Numbered from the stretch's first letter, positions 8,289 through 20,063 are shown. The stretch is 64,000 nt of DNA from Paludibacterium sp. (GCF_019232825.1 NZ_JAFAND010000090.1:1-64000), one strand, 5' to 3'. Program-made: numbers and translations. The notes: generated by a model from the sequence alone, not told the origin.

Positions 8289-9704
8289 TCAATGCGCGGT
8301 GGCCACCTCGCCGCCCGGCGCCTGATAGCCGCCGCCCAACGCTTTGATCAGGCCGACCGCCGCCGTCAGGCGGCTATTGAGAATATCGAACTCGCTGCGC
8401 ACGCTCGCCTGCCAGGTGGCATTGGCCTGCACCACGCTGAGCATGCCGGCGGTGCCCGCCTTGTACTGATTGAGTGTGATATCGGCCGACTGCCGCGCCG
8501 CCAGCACCGCCTGGTGCTGCATGTCGGCCTCCTGCGCCAGGATGCGCGTAGCCGCCAGATTGTCCTCGACATCCTGGAAGGCGGTCAGCACGGTCTGGCG
8601 ATAGGTGGCCACGCTTTGGTCGTAGCTGGCCACGGCGGCGGCGTTCTGCCCGCTGCGCAGCCCGCCGTCGAACAAGGTGGCCGCAAGGGTCGGCCCGACC
8701 GACCAGACACGGTTGGGCAGCGTGATCCAATTCGCCAGGCTGCCGCTGCGATACCCGCCGCTGGCGCCGAGCGTCAGTTGCGGAAACCACGCCGCGCGCG
8801 CCACGCCGATCTGTGCATTGGCCTCGGCCACCAGCCGCTCGGCGGCGGCCACGTCCGGACGGCGTTCAAGCAAATCGGATGGCACCCCGACGGGCGTGGC
8901 CGGCACGCGCGGCGCTGTCTGACGTTCGCCCAACGAGAAACTGGATGGTGTTTGGCCGATCAGCACGGCAATGGCATGCTCCAGCTGGTCGCGTTGCAAA
9001 CCTTTATCCATCGCCTGCACCTGAATGCTTTGCAATTGGCTTTGCGCCTGAGCGACATCGGCCTGGCCGGCGACGCCGGCCGCATAGCGGTTTTGCGTGA
9101 TCGTCAGTTGTTGCTGGTAGGCCGCCACGCTGTCGTCCAGCGAGCGTTTCTGGCTATCGGCCACGTACAGCTGGAAATAGGCGATCGCCAGTTGGGCCTG
9201 TGCGGACAGCCGCGCGTTCTCCAGGCTGGCGAGGCTCGAGGCCGCCTTGGCTTGGCCCGCCTCGACGCCACGCCGCACCTGACCCCACAAGTCGATTTCC
9301 CAGCTGGCCGACAACGCCGCGTTGTACGCGGTGCTGACGGTGCTCGACCCATCGCTGGAGCCTCCCGAACGAGCATGGGTTTCGCTCGCGGATAGGCCGA
9401 CCGTCGGCAGAAAACCGGCCTGCGCCTCCTGCAACAGCGCCGACGACTGCCGGTACTGCGCCTCGGCCTGCGCGATCGTCAAATTGGCGGCATTGAGCTG
9501 GTCCTCCAGCCGGTCCAGATCCGGATCGTTGAATACCTTCCACCAGGCGCCCTTGGCGATCTGATCGGCCGGCGACGCCGGTTGCCAGCCCTTGGCTTCC
9601 TTGAATTGGTCGGCGGAGGCCACCGCCGGACGGACGTAATCCGGCCCCACCGCGCATCCCGCCAGGGCCAGAACGCACAAGCCGCCGAATAAACGCTTTT
9701 TCAT
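8289..9704 (-). CDS. Outer-membrane efflux lipoprotein, NodT/OprM family
   Basis: A 471-residue outer-membrane channel subunit of the tripartite pump. The N-terminus is a lipoprotein signal with lipobox LALAGC, then the family start CAVGPDYVRP. The body holds the duplicated OEP repeats of long helices (AEAQYRQSSALLQEAQAGFLP...; later half VAAAERLVAEANAQIGVARA). The start at 9704 was chosen because AAGGA sits 7 nt upstream and the signal peptide then begins MKKRLF; an ATG seven codons earlier is less good. It is the last gene of the mdtABC-like operon and gives the complex its own exit duct. Confidence 0.92.
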   Translation of the reverse strand: MKKRLFGGLCVLALAGCAVGPDYVRPAVASADQFKEAKGWQPASPADQIAKGAWWKVFNDPDLDRLEDQLNAANLTIAQAEAQYRQSSALLQEAQAGFLPTVGLSASETHARSGGSSDGSSTVSTAYNAALSASWEIDLWGQVRRGVEAGQAKAASSLASLENARLSAQAQLAIAYFQLYVADSQKRSLDDSVAAYQQQLTITQNRYAAGVAGQADVAQAQSQLQSIQVQAMDKGLQRDQLEHAIAVLIGQTPSSFSLGERQTAPRVPATPVGVPSDLLERRPDVAAAERLVAEANAQIGVARAAWFPQLTLGASGGYRSGSLANWITLPNRVWSVGPTLAATLFDGGLRSGQNAAAVASYDQSVATYRQTVLTAFQDVEDNLAATRILAQEADMQHQAVLAARQSADITLNQYKAGTAGMLSVVQANATWQASVRSEFDILNSRLTAAVGLIKALGGGYQAPGGEVATAH

Positions 9705-9726
9705 GCCTGATTCCTTGCTATTCATG

Positions 9727-12700
9727 TCAGGGGGCCTCCGCGGCCGGCAGCGGTTTCTTGCGCCGCGCCTGGCTCCATAGGCGGAAGCGATCCAGGTATA
9801 GATAGATCACCGGTGTCGTATACAAGGTCAGCACCTGGCTGACCAGCAGGCCGCCGACGATGGAAATACCCAGCGGCTGGCGCAATTCGGCGCCATCGCC
9901 ATGCCCCAGCGCCAGCGGAATGGCGCCGAACAGCGCCGCCATCGTGGTCATCATGATCGGCCGGAAGCGCAGCATGCACGCTTGAAAAATGGCGTCGCGC
10001 GGCGACAGGCCCTGCCGCCGCTCGGCCTCGATGGCGAAGTCGATCATCATGATGGCGTTTTTCTTGACGATGCCGATCAACAGCAGCACACCGATCATGG
10101 CGATGACGCTGAACTCGGTATTGCAGCCCAACAGCGCGAGCAAAGCCCCCACCCCCGCCGAGGGCAGCGTCGACAGAATGGTCAGCGGATGCACCAAACT
10201 CTCGTAGAGCATGCCCAGCACGATATACACCGCCAGGATGGCCGTCAGGATCAGCACCGGTTGACTGGATAACGAGCTTTGGAAGGCGGCGGCCGAACCT
10301 TGGAAACTGCCGATGATGCTGGCCGGCAGCCCGATCTGGCGCACGGCGCCGTCAATGGCGGCGGTGGCGTCGGACAGCGACACGCCGACGGGCAGGTTGA
10401 AGGAGATGGTCACCGCGGCGAATTGCGCCTGGTGGTTGACCGCCAGCGCGGTATTGCCCTGCTCGTAGTGGCTGAACGCCGACAACGGCACCAGCGGGCC
10501 TTTGGTCGATGGCACGTAGATCCATTGCAAGGCGCCGGGGTCCTGCCACCAGCGCGGCGCCACCTCCATCACCACGTGATACTGATTGAGCGGCCGGTAG
10601 ATGGTCGAGACCTGGCGCTGACCGAAGGCATCGTTGAGCGTGCTGTCGACGGCGCTTTGCGTCACGCCCAAGCGCGCCATGGTATCGCGGTCGAACACCA
10701 GATAGGCCTCACGGCCTTTGTCCTGCTGATCGGAGTTGACATCGGCAAGCATTGGCAGCCGCATCAAGGCGCGGCGCACCTTCGGCTCCCAGGCGCGCAA
10801 CGCCGTCAGGTCGTCGCCTTGCAGCGTGTACTGATACTGCGCGTTGCTGGCGCGGCCGCCGATACGGATATCCTGCACCGACTGCAAGTACAGCGTCGCG
10901 CCAGGCTCGTGCGCCAGCGTCTTGCGCAACCGGGCGATCACTTGATCGGCGCTGTCCTGGCGCGCCGACAGCGGTTTGAGCGCAATGAACATATTGGCGG
11001 TATTCAGCTGCGAGCCACCGGTGAACCCCACCACCGAATCGACCGCCGGATCGCGCCGCACTTTGGCGATGAAGATATTGAGCTTGTCCCGCATCGACTG
11101 AAACGAGGTTTGCTGGTCCGCGAGCAGCATGCCGACGACGCGGCCGGTATCCTGCTGAGGGAAAAAGCCTTTCGGCACAGCGCTATACAGGTAGACGTTC
11201 AGACAAACGGTTGCCAACAGCAACAACATCATGGCCCGCCCATGCGCCAGCGACCAGGACAGCGAGCGCCGGTATCCCTCCTGCAGCCAGGTCAACGCGC
11301 GCTGCGCCCACTCGATGACGCGGCCATGCTCGCGCTCGTCATCGTGCACCTTAAGCCAGCGCGCGCACAGCATCGGCGTGGTGGTCAAGGAGACCGCCAG
11401 CGAAATCAGAATGGCCGCCGACAGGCTGATGGCGAATTCGCGGAACAGCCGGCCGATGATGCCGCCCATCAGCAGAATCGGAATGAAGACAGCGATCAGC
11501 GACAAGCTCATCGACAACACGGTGAAGCCGACTTCCTGCGCGCCCTTGAACGCCGCCGCCATCGGCGACAGGCCATTCTCGATATGACGCGAGATGTTTT
11601 CCAGCACCACGATGGTGTCGTCGACCACGAAGCCGGTGGCGATGGTCATGGCCATCAGCGACAGATTGTTCAAACTGAAGCCCGCCAGGTACATCACGCC
11701 GAAGGTGCCGACGAGCGACACCGGCACGGTGATGGCGGGAATCAGCGTGGCGCGGCCGTTGCGCAGGAACAGGAACACCACCATGATCACCAGGGCAATC
11801 GAAATCATCAGCGTGCGTTCGACGTCGGACAGCGAGGCGCGAATGGTCGGCGTGCGATCCAGCGGCACCGACAGATCGATGCCTTTCGGGATCGACGCCT
11901 GCAGTTGCGGCAACAGCGCGCGCACCCGGGCCACGGTCTCGATGATGTTGGCGCCCGGTTGGCGGGTCAACACCAGTACCACCGAATCCTGCCCGTTGAC
12001 CGAACCGGCGTTGCGCAGATCCTGGACCGAATCCACCACCTTGGCCACATCGGCAAGCCGTACCGCGCTGCCGTTGTTGTAGTGGACGATCAGCGGCAGA
12101 TAATCGCTGGCCCGCACCGCCTGGTCGTTGGCCAGAATCTGCCAGCGCTTGTCGCCTTGCTCCAGCGCACCCTTGGGACGGTTGGCGTTATTGCTTGCCA
12201 GCACCGTGCGCACCTGCTCCAGGCTGATGCCGTAGTGGGTGAGCGCTTGCGGTTCGAGCTCGACCCGCACTGCCGGCAACGAGCTGCCGCCGACGTTGAC
12301 GTCGCCCACGCCGTCCACCTGCGCCAGCTTCTGCGCCAGGATGGTCGAGGCGACGTCGTACATCTGCCCGCGGGTAAAGGTTTTCGACGTCAGCGCAATG
12401 ATCATGATCGGCGCATCCGACGGATTCACCTTGCGGTAAGTCGGATTGCTCGGCAGACCGCTCGGCAACAAGGCGCGCGCGCCGTTGATCGCCGCTTGCA
12501 CGTCGCGCGCGGCGCCATTGATATCGCGGTCGAGATCGAACTGCAGCGTAATGCGGGTCGAGCCCAACGCGCTGTTCGACGTCAGCTCGGTCACCCCGGC
12601 GATACGGCCGAGCGAGCGTTCCAGCGGCGTGGCCACGCTGGAGGCCATGGTTTCCGGACTCGCGCCCGGCAGCTTCGCCGAGACCGAGATGGTTGGGTAA

Positions 12701-12822
12701 TCAACCTGCGGCAACGGCGAAACCGGCAAGAGGATGAACGCCAGCCAACCCGCCAGCAGGATCGCCAACGTCAACAGCGCGGTGCCGACCGGACGGCGGA
12801 TAAAGGGCGCGGAGAGATTCAT
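9727..12822 (-). CDS. mdtC: RND multidrug efflux pump subunit, MdtC-like
   Basis: A 1031-residue inner-membrane proton antiporter of the HAE1 RND family. Residues 1-30 are the first membrane helix ([17 protein letters not shown]), followed by the porter domain ([20 protein letters not shown]) and the duplicated 2x6 helix layout. The proton-relay region in helix 4 reads [14 protein letters not shown], keeping the paired aspartates. Its ATG overlaps the stop of mdtB as ATGA, so translation is coupled. Known MdtB and MdtC form a mixed trimer, and the presence of both paralogs supports that here. Confidence 0.92.
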   Translation of the reverse strand: MNLSAPFIRRPVGTALLTLAILLAGWLAFILLPVSPLPQVDYPTISVSAKLPGASPETMASSVATPLERSLGRIAGVTELTSNSALGSTRITLQFDLDRDINGAARDVQAAINGARALLPSGLPSNPTYRKVNPSDAPIMIIALTSKTFTRGQMYDVASTILAQKLAQVDGVGDVNVGGSSLPAVRVELEPQALTHYGISLEQVRTVLASNNANRPKGALEQGDKRWQILANDQAVRASDYLPLIVHYNNGSAVRLADVAKVVDSVQDLRNAGSVNGQDSVVLVLTRQPGANIIETVARVRALLPQLQASIPKGIDLSVPLDRTPTIRASLSDVERTLMISIALVIMVVFLFLRNGRATLIPAITVPVSLVGTFGVMYLAGFSLNNLSLMAMTIATGFVVDDTIVVLENISRHIENGLSPMAAAFKGAQEVGFTVLSMSLSLIAVFIPILLMGGIIGRLFREFAISLSAAILISLAVSLTTTPMLCARWLKVHDDEREHGRVIEWAQRALTWLQEGYRRSLSWSLAHGRAMMLLLLATVCLNVYLYSAVPKGFFPQQDTGRVVGMLLADQQTSFQSMRDKLNIFIAKVRRDPAVDSVVGFTGGSQLNTANMFIALKPLSARQDSADQVIARLRKTLAHEPGATLYLQSVQDIRIGGRASNAQYQYTLQGDDLTALRAWEPKVRRALMRLPMLADVNSDQQDKGREAYLVFDRDTMARLGVTQSAVDSTLNDAFGQRQVSTIYRPLNQYHVVMEVAPRWWQDPGALQWIYVPSTKGPLVPLSAFSHYEQGNTALAVNHQAQFAAVTISFNLPVGVSLSDATAAIDGAVRQIGLPASIIGSFQGSAAAFQSSLSSQPVLILTAILAVYIVLGMLYESLVHPLTILSTLPSAGVGALLALLGCNTEFSVIAMIGVLLLIGIVKKNAIMMIDFAIEAERRQGLSPRDAIFQACMLRFRPIMMTTMAALFGAIPLALGHGDGAELRQPLGISIVGGLLVSQVLTLYTTPVIYLYLDRFRLWSQARRKKPLPAAEAP

Positions 12823-15800
12823 GCCGATTTCCGCCAACGCGAGGACAGCCGGTCAAAGGCCAGATAGATCACCGGCGTGGTGAACAGCGTCAATACCTGG
12901 CTGACCATCAAGCCGCCGACCATGGTCAGACCGAGCGGCCGGCGCAGCTCGGCGCCCACGCCAGAGCCCAGCATCAGCGGCAACGCGCCGAGCAGCGCCG
13001 CCATGGTGGTCATCAGAATCGGCCGAAAACGCAGCAGACACGCCTGATAGATCGCCTCGCGCGGCGCCAGCCCCTGATGGCGTTCGGCGTCGAGCGCGAA
13101 GTCGATCATCATGATCGCGTTCTTCTTGACGATACCGATCAACAACACGATACCGATGATCGCCACCATGCCCAGGTCGTTGCCGGACACCATCAGCGCC
13201 AACAGCGCGCCGACGCCGGCGGAGGGCAGGGTGGACAGAATCGTCACCGGATGGATCGTGCTCTCGTAGAGCACGCCCAGCACGATGTACATCGTCACCA
13301 CCGCCGCCAAAATCAACCACAGAGTATTGGACAGCGAGGCTTGGAAGGCCGATGCCGCGCCCTGGAAATGCGTTTGAACCGACAGCGGCAAGCCAAGATC
13401 CGCTTCGGCCTGACCGACGGCCTGCACGGCGCGATCGAGCGCGGCGCCGGGAGCCAAATCAAAGGAAATAGTGGCGGACGGGAATTGCCCTAGATGATTG
13501 ACCGTCAGCGGCGTATTGCGCTCCTCGACATGCACGACGGTCGACAACGGCACCTGCGTGCCGCTGGCGGTCGGCAGATACACCGCGTTGAGCGCGGCCA
13601 AGCCCGCATCGCCCGTCTTCTGTTCCAGCACCACGCGATACTGGCTGGTTTGGGTGAAGATGGTCGAGATCAGCCGCTGGCCGAAGGCGTCGTACAGCGC
13701 ATTGTCGATGGCCGACGGGGTAATGCCGAGCCGCGCCGCGGTATCGCGGTCGATGGTGACGTAGGCCTGCAAGCCGCGATCGAGCAGGTCGCTCGAGACA
13801 TTTTGCAAATCCGGCGATTGTCTCAACCGCTGCACGAGCTTGGGCGTCCACAGGCTCAGATCATCCAGCGTGTTGGCCTGCAGGATGAAGTGGTATTGCG
13901 AGCGGCTGACGCCGGAGTCGATGGTCAAATCCTGCACCGGCTGCAAGTAGCTTGCGATGCCCGGCGTTTGCGCCAGACGGGCGGACAGGCGCGGCAGAAT
14001 ATCGCTCATCGCGTCGCGGCGGTTCCCCGGCTTGAGGTTGACCAGCATGCGGCCGTTGTTGAGCGTGGCGTTGTTGCCATCCACGCCGATGAAGGACGAC
14101 AGACTTTCCACCGCCGGATCGGCCAGCAACACCCGCGCGACTTGTTGCTGACGTTCCGCCATGGCGGCGAAAGAGATCGACTGCGGCGCCTCGGTGATCA
14201 CTTGGATCGCGCCGGTGTCCTGGACCGGGAAGAACCCCTTGGGCACCCAGAGGTACAACAGCGCGGTCAGCGCCAGCGTGCCGACGGCCACCATGAGCGT
14301 GATTTTCTGCCGGTCCAACACCCAGGTCAGCACGCGGCCGTAGGCGGCAATCACCCGTTCGAAAAAGCGGCCGCTGGCGTGATAGAACCATCCCTGCTGC
14401 TCTTCCGGCACGTGCTTCAACAGCCGCGCGCACATCATCGGCGTCAGCGTCAGCGACACGAAGGCGGATATCAGGATCGACACTGCGAGCGTGATGGCGA
14501 ACTCGCGGAACACCCGGCCGACCACGTCGCCCATGAATAGCAGCGGGATCAGCACCGCGATCAGCGAGAAGGTCAGCGAAATGATGGTGAAACCGATCTG
14601 TTCCGATCCCTTCAGCGCCGCTTCGAACGGCTTATCGCCCTCCTCGATGTAGCGGGCGATATTCTCGATCATCACAATGGCGTCGTCGACCACGAAGCCC
14701 GCGGCGATGGTCAACGCCATCAGCGTCAAATTGTTGACGCTGAAGCCGGCCAGATACATGACGGCAAAGGTGCCGACCAGCGACAGCGGCACGGCCACGC
14801 CGGGGATGACGGTCGCCGGCACGCTGCGCAGAAACAGGAAGATCACCATCACCACCAGCGCCACGGCCAGCATCAGCTCGAACTGCACGTCGGCCACCGA
14901 TGCGCGCACCGTGACGGTGCGATCGGTCAACAAACGCACGTCGACGCTGCCGGGCAAGGTGGCTTGCAATGCCGGCAACTGTTGCTTGATGCGATCCACC
15001 ACCTGGATGACGTTGGCGCCAGGCTGGCGCTGGATGTTCAAAATGACCGACGGCGTGGTGTTGGCCCAGGCGGCGAGCTTGTTGTTCTCAGCGCCGTCGT
15101 CCACGGTGGCCACATCGGTCAGACGCAACGGCGCGCCATTTTTATAGCTAAGCACCAGCTTGCGATAATCGTCGGCGGAATTGAGCTGGTCGTTGCCGTC
15201 GATGGTGGCGGCAACCTTCGGCCCATCGAAGCTGCCCTTGGCCTGATTGACGTTGGCGTTGCTCACCGCGGTGCGCACATCGTCGAGGCTCAGGCCGGTG
15301 GCCGCCAGTTGCGGCCCATTGACGCGGATCCGCACCGCCGGCCGCTGGCCGCCGCCGATACTGACAAGCCCGACACCCGGCAACTGCGACAACTTCTGCG
15401 CCAGACGGGTATCGACCAGATCGGTCAGCTGCGGCAGCGGCACGGTCTTGGAGGTAATCGCCAGGGTCACGATCGGGGTATCGGCCGGGTTGACCTTGTT
15501 ATAGATCGGCGGCGAGGGCAGGTCGGTCGGCAGCAGATTGGACGCGGCATTGATCGCCGCCTGAACTTCCTGCTCGGCCACGTCCAGCGTGGTGTCCAAA
15601 CTGAACTGCAGGGTGATGGTCGACGCCCCGCCGGAACTGGACGACGTCATTTGATCCAGGCCGGGCATCTGGCCAAACTGACGCTCCAGCGGCGCGGTGA
15701 CCGAGGAGGTCATCACATCCGGGCTCGCGCCGGGGTACAACGTCACCACCTGGATAGTGGGGTAATCGACTTCCGGCAGCGCCGAAACCGGCAAAAAACG

Positions 15801-15887
15801 GTAACACAGCAAACCGACCAGCAAGATCGCCAGCATGGCAAGCGACGTGGCGACCGGCCTTAAAATGAACTGGCGTGACGGATTCAT
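12819..15887 (-). CDS. mdtB: RND multidrug efflux pump subunit, MdtB-like
   Basis: A 1022-residue RND pump subunit, clearly paralogous to its downstream neighbour. It has [20 protein letters not shown] as helix 1, [20 protein letters not shown] at the porter start, and helix 4 [16 protein letters not shown] with the two relay aspartates. The start overlaps the adaptor stop codon by 4 bp (ATGA) and the stop overlaps the next start likewise, so the three genes read as one coupled unit. Substrates of MdtABC in other bacteria include bile salts, novobiocin and flavonoids; the substrate here is not predictable. Confidence 0.92.
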   Translation of the reverse strand: MNPSRQFILRPVATSLAMLAILLVGLLCYRFLPVSALPEVDYPTIQVVTLYPGASPDVMTSSVTAPLERQFGQMPGLDQMTSSSSGGASTITLQFSLDTTLDVAEQEVQAAINAASNLLPTDLPSPPIYNKVNPADTPIVTLAITSKTVPLPQLTDLVDTRLAQKLSQLPGVGLVSIGGGQRPAVRIRVNGPQLAATGLSLDDVRTAVSNANVNQAKGSFDGPKVAATIDGNDQLNSADDYRKLVLSYKNGAPLRLTDVATVDDGAENNKLAAWANTTPSVILNIQRQPGANVIQVVDRIKQQLPALQATLPGSVDVRLLTDRTVTVRASVADVQFELMLAVALVVMVIFLFLRSVPATVIPGVAVPLSLVGTFAVMYLAGFSVNNLTLMALTIAAGFVVDDAIVMIENIARYIEEGDKPFEAALKGSEQIGFTIISLTFSLIAVLIPLLFMGDVVGRVFREFAITLAVSILISAFVSLTLTPMMCARLLKHVPEEQQGWFYHASGRFFERVIAAYGRVLTWVLDRQKITLMVAVGTLALTALLYLWVPKGFFPVQDTGAIQVITEAPQSISFAAMAERQQQVARVLLADPAVESLSSFIGVDGNNATLNNGRMLVNLKPGNRRDAMSDILPRLSARLAQTPGIASYLQPVQDLTIDSGVSRSQYHFILQANTLDDLSLWTPKLVQRLRQSPDLQNVSSDLLDRGLQAYVTIDRDTAARLGITPSAIDNALYDAFGQRLISTIFTQTSQYRVVLEQKTGDAGLAALNAVYLPTASGTQVPLSTVVHVEERNTPLTVNHLGQFPSATISFDLAPGAALDRAVQAVGQAEADLGLPLSVQTHFQGAASAFQASLSNTLWLILAAVVTMYIVLGVLYESTIHPVTILSTLPSAGVGALLALMVSGNDLGMVAIIGIVLLIGIVKKNAIMMIDFALDAERHQGLAPREAIYQACLLRFRPILMTTMAALLGALPLMLGSGVGAELRRPLGLTMVGGLMVSQVLTLFTTPVIYLAFDRLSSRWRKSA

Positions 15888-17095
15888 CCCTGGCTAGCTC
15901 CGCTTGCCTTGTGCTTCTTGCCGCCGGCCCCGCCGCCTTGCGGCTTGTCCGCCGCCACGGTCACCTTGGCGCCGTCGCGCAGCTGATCCATGCCGTCGAT
16001 GATCACCCGCTCGCCCGCCTTGAGACCGCCATTGACGATCAGCTGATCGCCCTCGGTCGGGCCGGGCTCTACCACACGCACCGACACCGTGCTATCCGCG
16101 TTGAGCACATACACGAAGGTGCCGGGTTGGCCACGTTGCAGCGCCGATGTCGGAATCACCAGGGCGCCCTTCCTCTCCTCGGTCTGCAGGCGCACGTTGA
16201 CGAACTGATTCGGAAACAACGCATTGTCCTGATTGGCGAATACCGCCTTGAGCTTGACCGTGCCGGTCGTGGTGTCCACTTGATTATCGACGGTCAGCAA
16301 TTTGCCCTGCGCCAGTTTGCTGCGATTGTCTCGGTCATAGGCGACCACCGGCAGCACGGCATCCGCGCGGGAGGAAGGCAGCACCTGGTTGAGCTGGTCC
16401 TCCGGCAAGGCGAACACCACGTTCATCGGCTGCACCTCGGTAATGACCACGACGCCGTTGCTGTCGCTGGCGTGCACGATATTGCCCACGTCCACCTGCT
16501 TCAAACCGACGCGGCCGGACACCGGCGCTGTGATGCGGCTATAGTCCAGCTGCAGCTTGGCGCTTGCGACCGACCCCTTATCCGACAACACCGTCCCTTG
16601 GTATTGCGTCACCAACGCCTCTTGCGTCGCCACCTGCTGCTCGGCGATCGAGTTCTGCGCCAACAGCGTGCGGTAGCGCGCCAGATCGATCTGCGCGTTT
16701 TTCAGCAGCGCCTGATCGCGCGCAAGCTGTCCCTGGGCTTGCGTCAACGCCACCTGGAACGGCCGCGGATCCAACTGGGCGAGCCACTGACCGGCCTTGA
16801 CCATCTGCCCTTCGGTAAATCCCAGCCGCATCAATTGGCCGTCGACGCGGCTATGTACCGTCACCGTATTGTTCGGTGTCGCCGTGCCGAGCGCCGTCAG
16901 ATAGATCGGCATGTCTTGCGCCGTCACCGTGGCGGCCGACACGACCTGAGACGGTTGCTTGTGCCGGCGCGCCTCGGCATTGGCCGCCTGATTGCGCCAA
17001 ACCAGCCAGACGGCCAGCAGGACGAACAGCAATAGGATCGACAGGAAGATGCCTTTGGCGCGGCGGGACGCGGCCTGCGGTTGAGGTGCGGACAT
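15884..17095 (-). CDS. mdtA: Periplasmic adaptor of the RND pump, MdtA-like
   Basis: A 403-residue membrane-fusion protein. One N-terminal membrane anchor (residues ~20-40, [18 protein letters not shown]) precedes the lipoyl/hairpin/beta-barrel modules: [12 protein letters not shown], a helical hairpin rich in Q/L ([18 protein letters not shown]), and [18 protein letters not shown]. The lysine/glycine-rich C-terminus ([16 protein letters not shown]) matches the MdtA style. The ATG at 17095 was chosen; a TTG six codons earlier is in frame, and neither has a strong ribosome-binding site. First gene of the operon. Confidence 0.9.
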   Translation of the reverse strand: MSAPQPQAASRRAKGIFLSILLLFVLLAVWLVWRNQAANAEARRHKQPSQVVSAATVTAQDMPIYLTALGTATPNNTVTVHSRVDGQLMRLGFTEGQMVKAGQWLAQLDPRPFQVALTQAQGQLARDQALLKNAQIDLARYRTLLAQNSIAEQQVATQEALVTQYQGTVLSDKGSVASAKLQLDYSRITAPVSGRVGLKQVDVGNIVHASDSNGVVVITEVQPMNVVFALPEDQLNQVLPSSRADAVLPVVAYDRDNRSKLAQGKLLTVDNQVDTTTGTVKLKAVFANQDNALFPNQFVNVRLQTEERKGALVIPTSALQRGQPGTFVYVLNADSTVSVRVVEPGPTEGDQLIVNGGLKAGERVIIDGMDQLRDGAKVTVAADKPQGGGAGGKKHKASGASQG

Positions 17096-17195
17096 AGGAT
17101 CAAGAATAATCAAACATGAATAGATGATGATGCAGATATTACCTGAACGGAATGTTAATCAGGCGCGGCGATTATCGGAGGAACCGCTTGCTTCA

Positions 17196-18341
17196 TTAAC
17201 GTTCTTTAACTACGCCGCCCGTCGTTTCACGTGAAACATCGCCCGCGCTTTCCTGATAAACCCGCACGCGGGTGACCCGATCGGGCAGCGGCACGCCCTT
17301 GATCCGATCGGACAACCCAGCCTGGGCCGCCGGTAGACGAATATCGATCTCGATGGCGCCATCCAAATAATGCAGCAGCGCCTGATCCAGCAGGCCCGCC
17401 TGCGTTCCCAATGCCGCGGCGTACGGCAACAGGATATCGCGGCGCGAAGGCAAGCCCAGATTGGCGCCGCCATCCTCCTGATCGGCGTCGATATGAATGG
17501 TGACGTCCGTCAAGCCAAAGTCGCGCAGTAACCGCTCCTGGGCGCGCAAGCTGATCTGGTGGCCTTCGGATACGCTGATGTAGCTGCCAACCAGCAAATG
17601 CGCATCGACGATGACGGCGTCGCCCATTTTGCGCGTACGAATATCGTGCGCGTTGACCACCCCTTCCGTCTGCAGCAAGGACGCGCGCAGCGCTTCGACC
17701 CGCTCAGGCGCCAAGCCGCGGTCCATTAAGTCTTGCAGCGCGTCATAGCCGAAGTGCCAGCCCATGCGCGCCACCATCAAGCCGACGATGGCCGCAGCCA
17801 AGGGGTCGAGCAGCGGCAGGCCGGCAAGATTGCCGGCGATGCCCACGGCGACCACCAGCGACGAAGCCGCGTCGGAGCGCGCATGCCAGGCATTGGCAGT
17901 CAGCATGCCGGACTGCACGCGCCGGGCGACGGCCAACATATAGCGGAACAGACCTTCCTTGGCCAACAGCGCGGCGAGGGCCACCCATAACGCCAGCCAA
18001 TGCACACGCGCAATCTGACCGCCAAACAGCTTTTGGCCGGCGCTCCACCCCATGCTGACAGCGACCGACAGCAGCAGGGCGCCCAACACCAACGAAGCGG
18101 CGGTTTCGAAGCGGAAATGACCGTAGGGGTGATCCTGATCCGCCGCCTTGTGGCTGTAGCGATTGGCAAGCAACACCACGCAATCGGACAGCAAGTCGGA
18201 TAGCGAGTGGATGCCGTCGGCGATCAGACCGCTGGAGTGCGCGAGGAGGCCGGCCAGGATCTGGCCCGCTGCCAGCAGGAGGTTAACCACCACGCTAACC
18301 AGCGTGCTTCGTTGGGCAGCTTGTTGCTTGGTGCGATTCAT
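17196..18341 (-). CDS. Cation diffusion facilitator (CDF) metal efflux transporter
   Basis: A 381-residue protein with six N-terminal membrane helices and a cytoplasmic C-terminal dimerisation domain. The metal-site motifs are in place: HSLSD-LLSD in helix 2 (residues ~44-52) and HARSD in helix 5. HPYGHFRFE follows helix 2, which is common in the MMT1/FieF-like branch. The C-terminal ~100 residues extend beyond the basic FieF length. Such pumps export Zn2+, Fe2+ or Mn2+ using the proton gradient; which metal is unclear. A parS-like palindrome lies inside the final codons. The gene is divergent from uppP across a 152-bp gap. Confidence 0.88.
   Translation of the reverse strand: MNRTKQQAAQRSTLVSVVVNLLLAAGQILAGLLAHSSGLIADGIHSLSDLLSDCVVLLANRYSHKAADQDHPYGHFRFETAASLVLGALLLSVAVSMGWSAGQKLFGGQIARVHWLALWVALAALLAKEGLFRYMLAVARRVQSGMLTANAWHARSDAASSLVVAVGIAGNLAGLPLLDPLAAAIVGLMVARMGWHFGYDALQDLMDRGLAPERVEALRASLLQTEGVVNAHDIRTRKMGDAVIVDAHLLVGSYISVSEGHQISLRAQERLLRDFGLTDVTIHIDADQEDGGANLGLPSRRDILLPYAAALGTQAGLLDQALLHYLDGAIEIDIRLPAAQAGLSDRIKGVPLPDRVTRVRVYQESAGDVSRETTGGVVKER
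17223..17238. other. parS-like ParB binding site (15/16 match)
   Basis: CGTTTCACGTGAAACA differs from the conserved bacterial parS consensus TGTTTCACGTGAAACA at one position. It lies inside the 3' end of the CDF transporter gene, where it encodes D-V-S-R-E-T. Two further sites occur in this window. Confidence 0.7.
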
Positions 18342-18493
18342 GGTGTGCGATTTGGGTCGGGGAATCGGCGTTGAAGATGACAGGCGCCAGCAAGGCGCTG
18401 GTTTGCCTACCCTAAATATATAAGCTATCTGAAAGATTTAACTGTGTCATATAATTCCACTCGATTTTCTGGCTTTCATTTCACAGGAACACC

Positions 18494-19321
18494 ATGTCCA
18501 CTTTACATGCCATTCTTTTCGCCATCATGCAGGGGATCAGCGAGCTGTTCCCAGTCAGCAGCCTTGGGCACGGCGTGATTCTGCCCGACCTGTTGCATTG
18601 GAACCTGGATCGGCAAGACCCGTCTTTCCTGGCCTTCATGGTCATGCTGCATCTGGGTACCGCGTTGGCGCTGTTCATCTATTTCTATCGCGACTGGCTT
18701 TCGCTCTTGGGCGGCTTCATCCGCGCCGGCGGCCGTCCGGTGACGCCGGAATCCCGTTTGGTCTGGCTGCTGATCGCCGGCACCGTGCCGGCCGGCCTGA
18801 TCGGCCTCTTGCTGGAAAAGAAGCTGCGCGCGCTGTTCGGCTCGACCACGTTTGTTCTGGCGGTGCTGATCGTCAACGGCATCATCTTGATCGCCGGCGA
18901 CATGATGCGTCAGAGCGGCCGTGGCCGCACGCTGGACGAGCTGAGCTTCTTCGGTGCGCTGAAAATCGGCCTGGTGCAAGCGCTGGCGCTGATTCCGGGT
19001 ATTTCCCGCTCGGGCGTCACGCTGATTGCCGGCCTGCGCCAAGGACTCAGTTACGCCGCTTCGGCACGCTTCGCCTTTTTGCTGGCCACGCCGATCATTG
19101 GCGCCGCCGGCGTGCTGGAAGTGCCGAAACTGCTGCACGAGAAGAGCCAGATCCCCTTGAGCCTGGCACTGGGCTGCGGCCTGCTGTCCGGTTTCTTCGC
19201 CTATCTCAGTACGTGGGTGTTGATGCGTTACTTCAATAAGCACGAAATCCAGGCTCTGCGGCCGTTTGGCTGGTACTGCATCGGCCTGGGCCTCGTCGGG
19301 CTGTTGTTGCGTTTGCTGTAA
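18494..19321 (+). CDS. uppP: Undecaprenyl-diphosphatase UppP (BacA)
   Basis: A 275-residue integral membrane enzyme that removes a phosphate from undecaprenyl diphosphate to recycle the lipid carrier of peptidoglycan and glycan synthesis. The two active-site motifs are present: the QGISE-L-F-PVSSLGH segment at residues ~14-27 (here Q instead of the more frequent E, and LGH instead of TGH) and PGISRSGVTL near residue 172. Overexpression is known to give bacitracin resistance. A TATAAT -10 box lies at 18450-18455, 38 bp before the ATG. The next gene follows after 20 bp. Confidence 0.93.
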   Translation: MSTLHAILFAIMQGISELFPVSSLGHGVILPDLLHWNLDRQDPSFLAFMVMLHLGTALALFIYFYRDWLSLLGGFIRAGGRPVTPESRLVWLLIAGTVPAGLIGLLLEKKLRALFGSTTFVLAVLIVNGIILIAGDMMRQSGRGRTLDELSFFGALKIGLVQALALIPGISRSGVTLIAGLRQGLSYAASARFAFLLATPIIGAAGVLEVPKLLHEKSQIPLSLALGCGLLSGFFAYLSTWVLMRYFNKHEIQALRPFGWYCIGLGLVGLLLRLL

Positions 19322-19341
19322 CCGGAGAGGGACGTCGAGAG

Positions 19342-19881
19342 ATGGCGGAAGAGAAACAAAAGGAGCCTTGGCTCAACTACCTGGCGCTGGCGACGGTCAT
19401 TTTCGCCATCAGCGCCACCTTGTCGACCTTCAAAGGCGGCGGCTTTTCGACCAAGAGCGTCATCAGCCAAGCGCAGGCCTCGGACCAATGGGCGTTCTAC
19501 CAAGCCAAGGCCATCAAGGGCGATCTGTATCAGGCAGAGCGCGATACGCTGGCGGTGACGCTGGCCGCCCTTCCGGCCAATGCGACAGCCCAGCAGCGCA
19601 AGGTCTACGCCGATAAACTGGCCGAGTACGACAAGAAGATCGCCAAGTACACGGCGGAAAAGGCGCAGATCATGCAGACGGCGCGCGCGCTGGAAGCGAC
19701 GCGCGATGCCGCCCAGCGTCAAGGCAAGCCGTTCGGGATCGCCGTGATCTTTCTACAGGTGGCCATCCTGATTTCGTCGATCGCCGGTTTATTCCATCAG
19801 CGGAAAATCTGGTATCTCGCCTTGCCGGTTGGCCTGGTCGGCTTATTGTACTTCGCGGACGGCTTTTTCCTGTTTCTCTAA
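19342..19881 (+). CDS. DUF4337 membrane protein
   Basis: A 179-residue protein with a membrane segment at residues ~13-28, a long soluble helical stretch rich in A/K/E/Q (~55-130) and two membrane segments at the C-terminus (IAVIFLQVAILISSIAGLF and the last 20 residues). This layout and WLNYLALATVIFAISATL match the DUF4337 family of unknown function. It follows uppP by 20 bp with the ribosome-binding sequence GGAGAGG and probably shares its transcript. Confidence 0.75.
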   Translation: MAEEKQKEPWLNYLALATVIFAISATLSTFKGGGFSTKSVISQAQASDQWAFYQAKAIKGDLYQAERDTLAVTLAALPANATAQQRKVYADKLAEYDKKIAKYTAEKAQIMQTARALEATRDAAQRQGKPFGIAVIFLQVAILISSIAGLFHQRKIWYLALPVGLVGLLYFADGFFLFL

Positions 19882-19901
19882 GCGCCGCCATGCTCGCGAT
19901 G

Positions 19902-19993
19902 TTTGGTGCAATGCCGTGCGCCGCACGGCGATTGCACCCTACGGCCCCGGGCGCGTCTTCGCGTAGGGCGCACTCGCCGAAGGCAGTGCGCCA
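19902..19993. repeat. Two REP-like short palindromic repeats
   Basis: Unit 1 (19902-19944) contains TTTGGTGCAATGCCGTGCG and its inverted partner ending CGATTGCACCCTACGG. Unit 2 (19961-19993) reads GCGTAGGGCGCACTCGCC followed by GAAGGCAGTGCGCC in the opposite orientation. A third copy lies at 62743-62787. The shared core is GTAGGG(C/T)GCA(A/C)TCGCC. They look like REP elements mobilised by RAYT transposases, though no such gene is in the window. Confidence 0.6.
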
Positions 19994-20032
19994 CTGACCC
20001 GCACGCTACCCAACCAACACAAAGTTGTCTCA

Positions 20033-20063
20033 CACAACGAGCCGGCCTGTCCGGCTCGTTGTG
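20033..20063. terminator. Long perfect hairpin between DUF4337 and MATE genes
   Basis: 13-bp perfect stem CACAACGAGCCGG/CCGGCTCGTTGTG with a CCTGT loop, followed by CTTGGTTTTCC. Probably the terminator of the uppP transcript. Confidence 0.65.

Noticed and set aside
10279-12867. 862-residue open frame on the plus strand opposite mdtC
   Set aside because: Shadow frame of a GC-rich gene: composition is Arg/His/Gln-rich with no domain, and the minus strand carries a clear RND pump.
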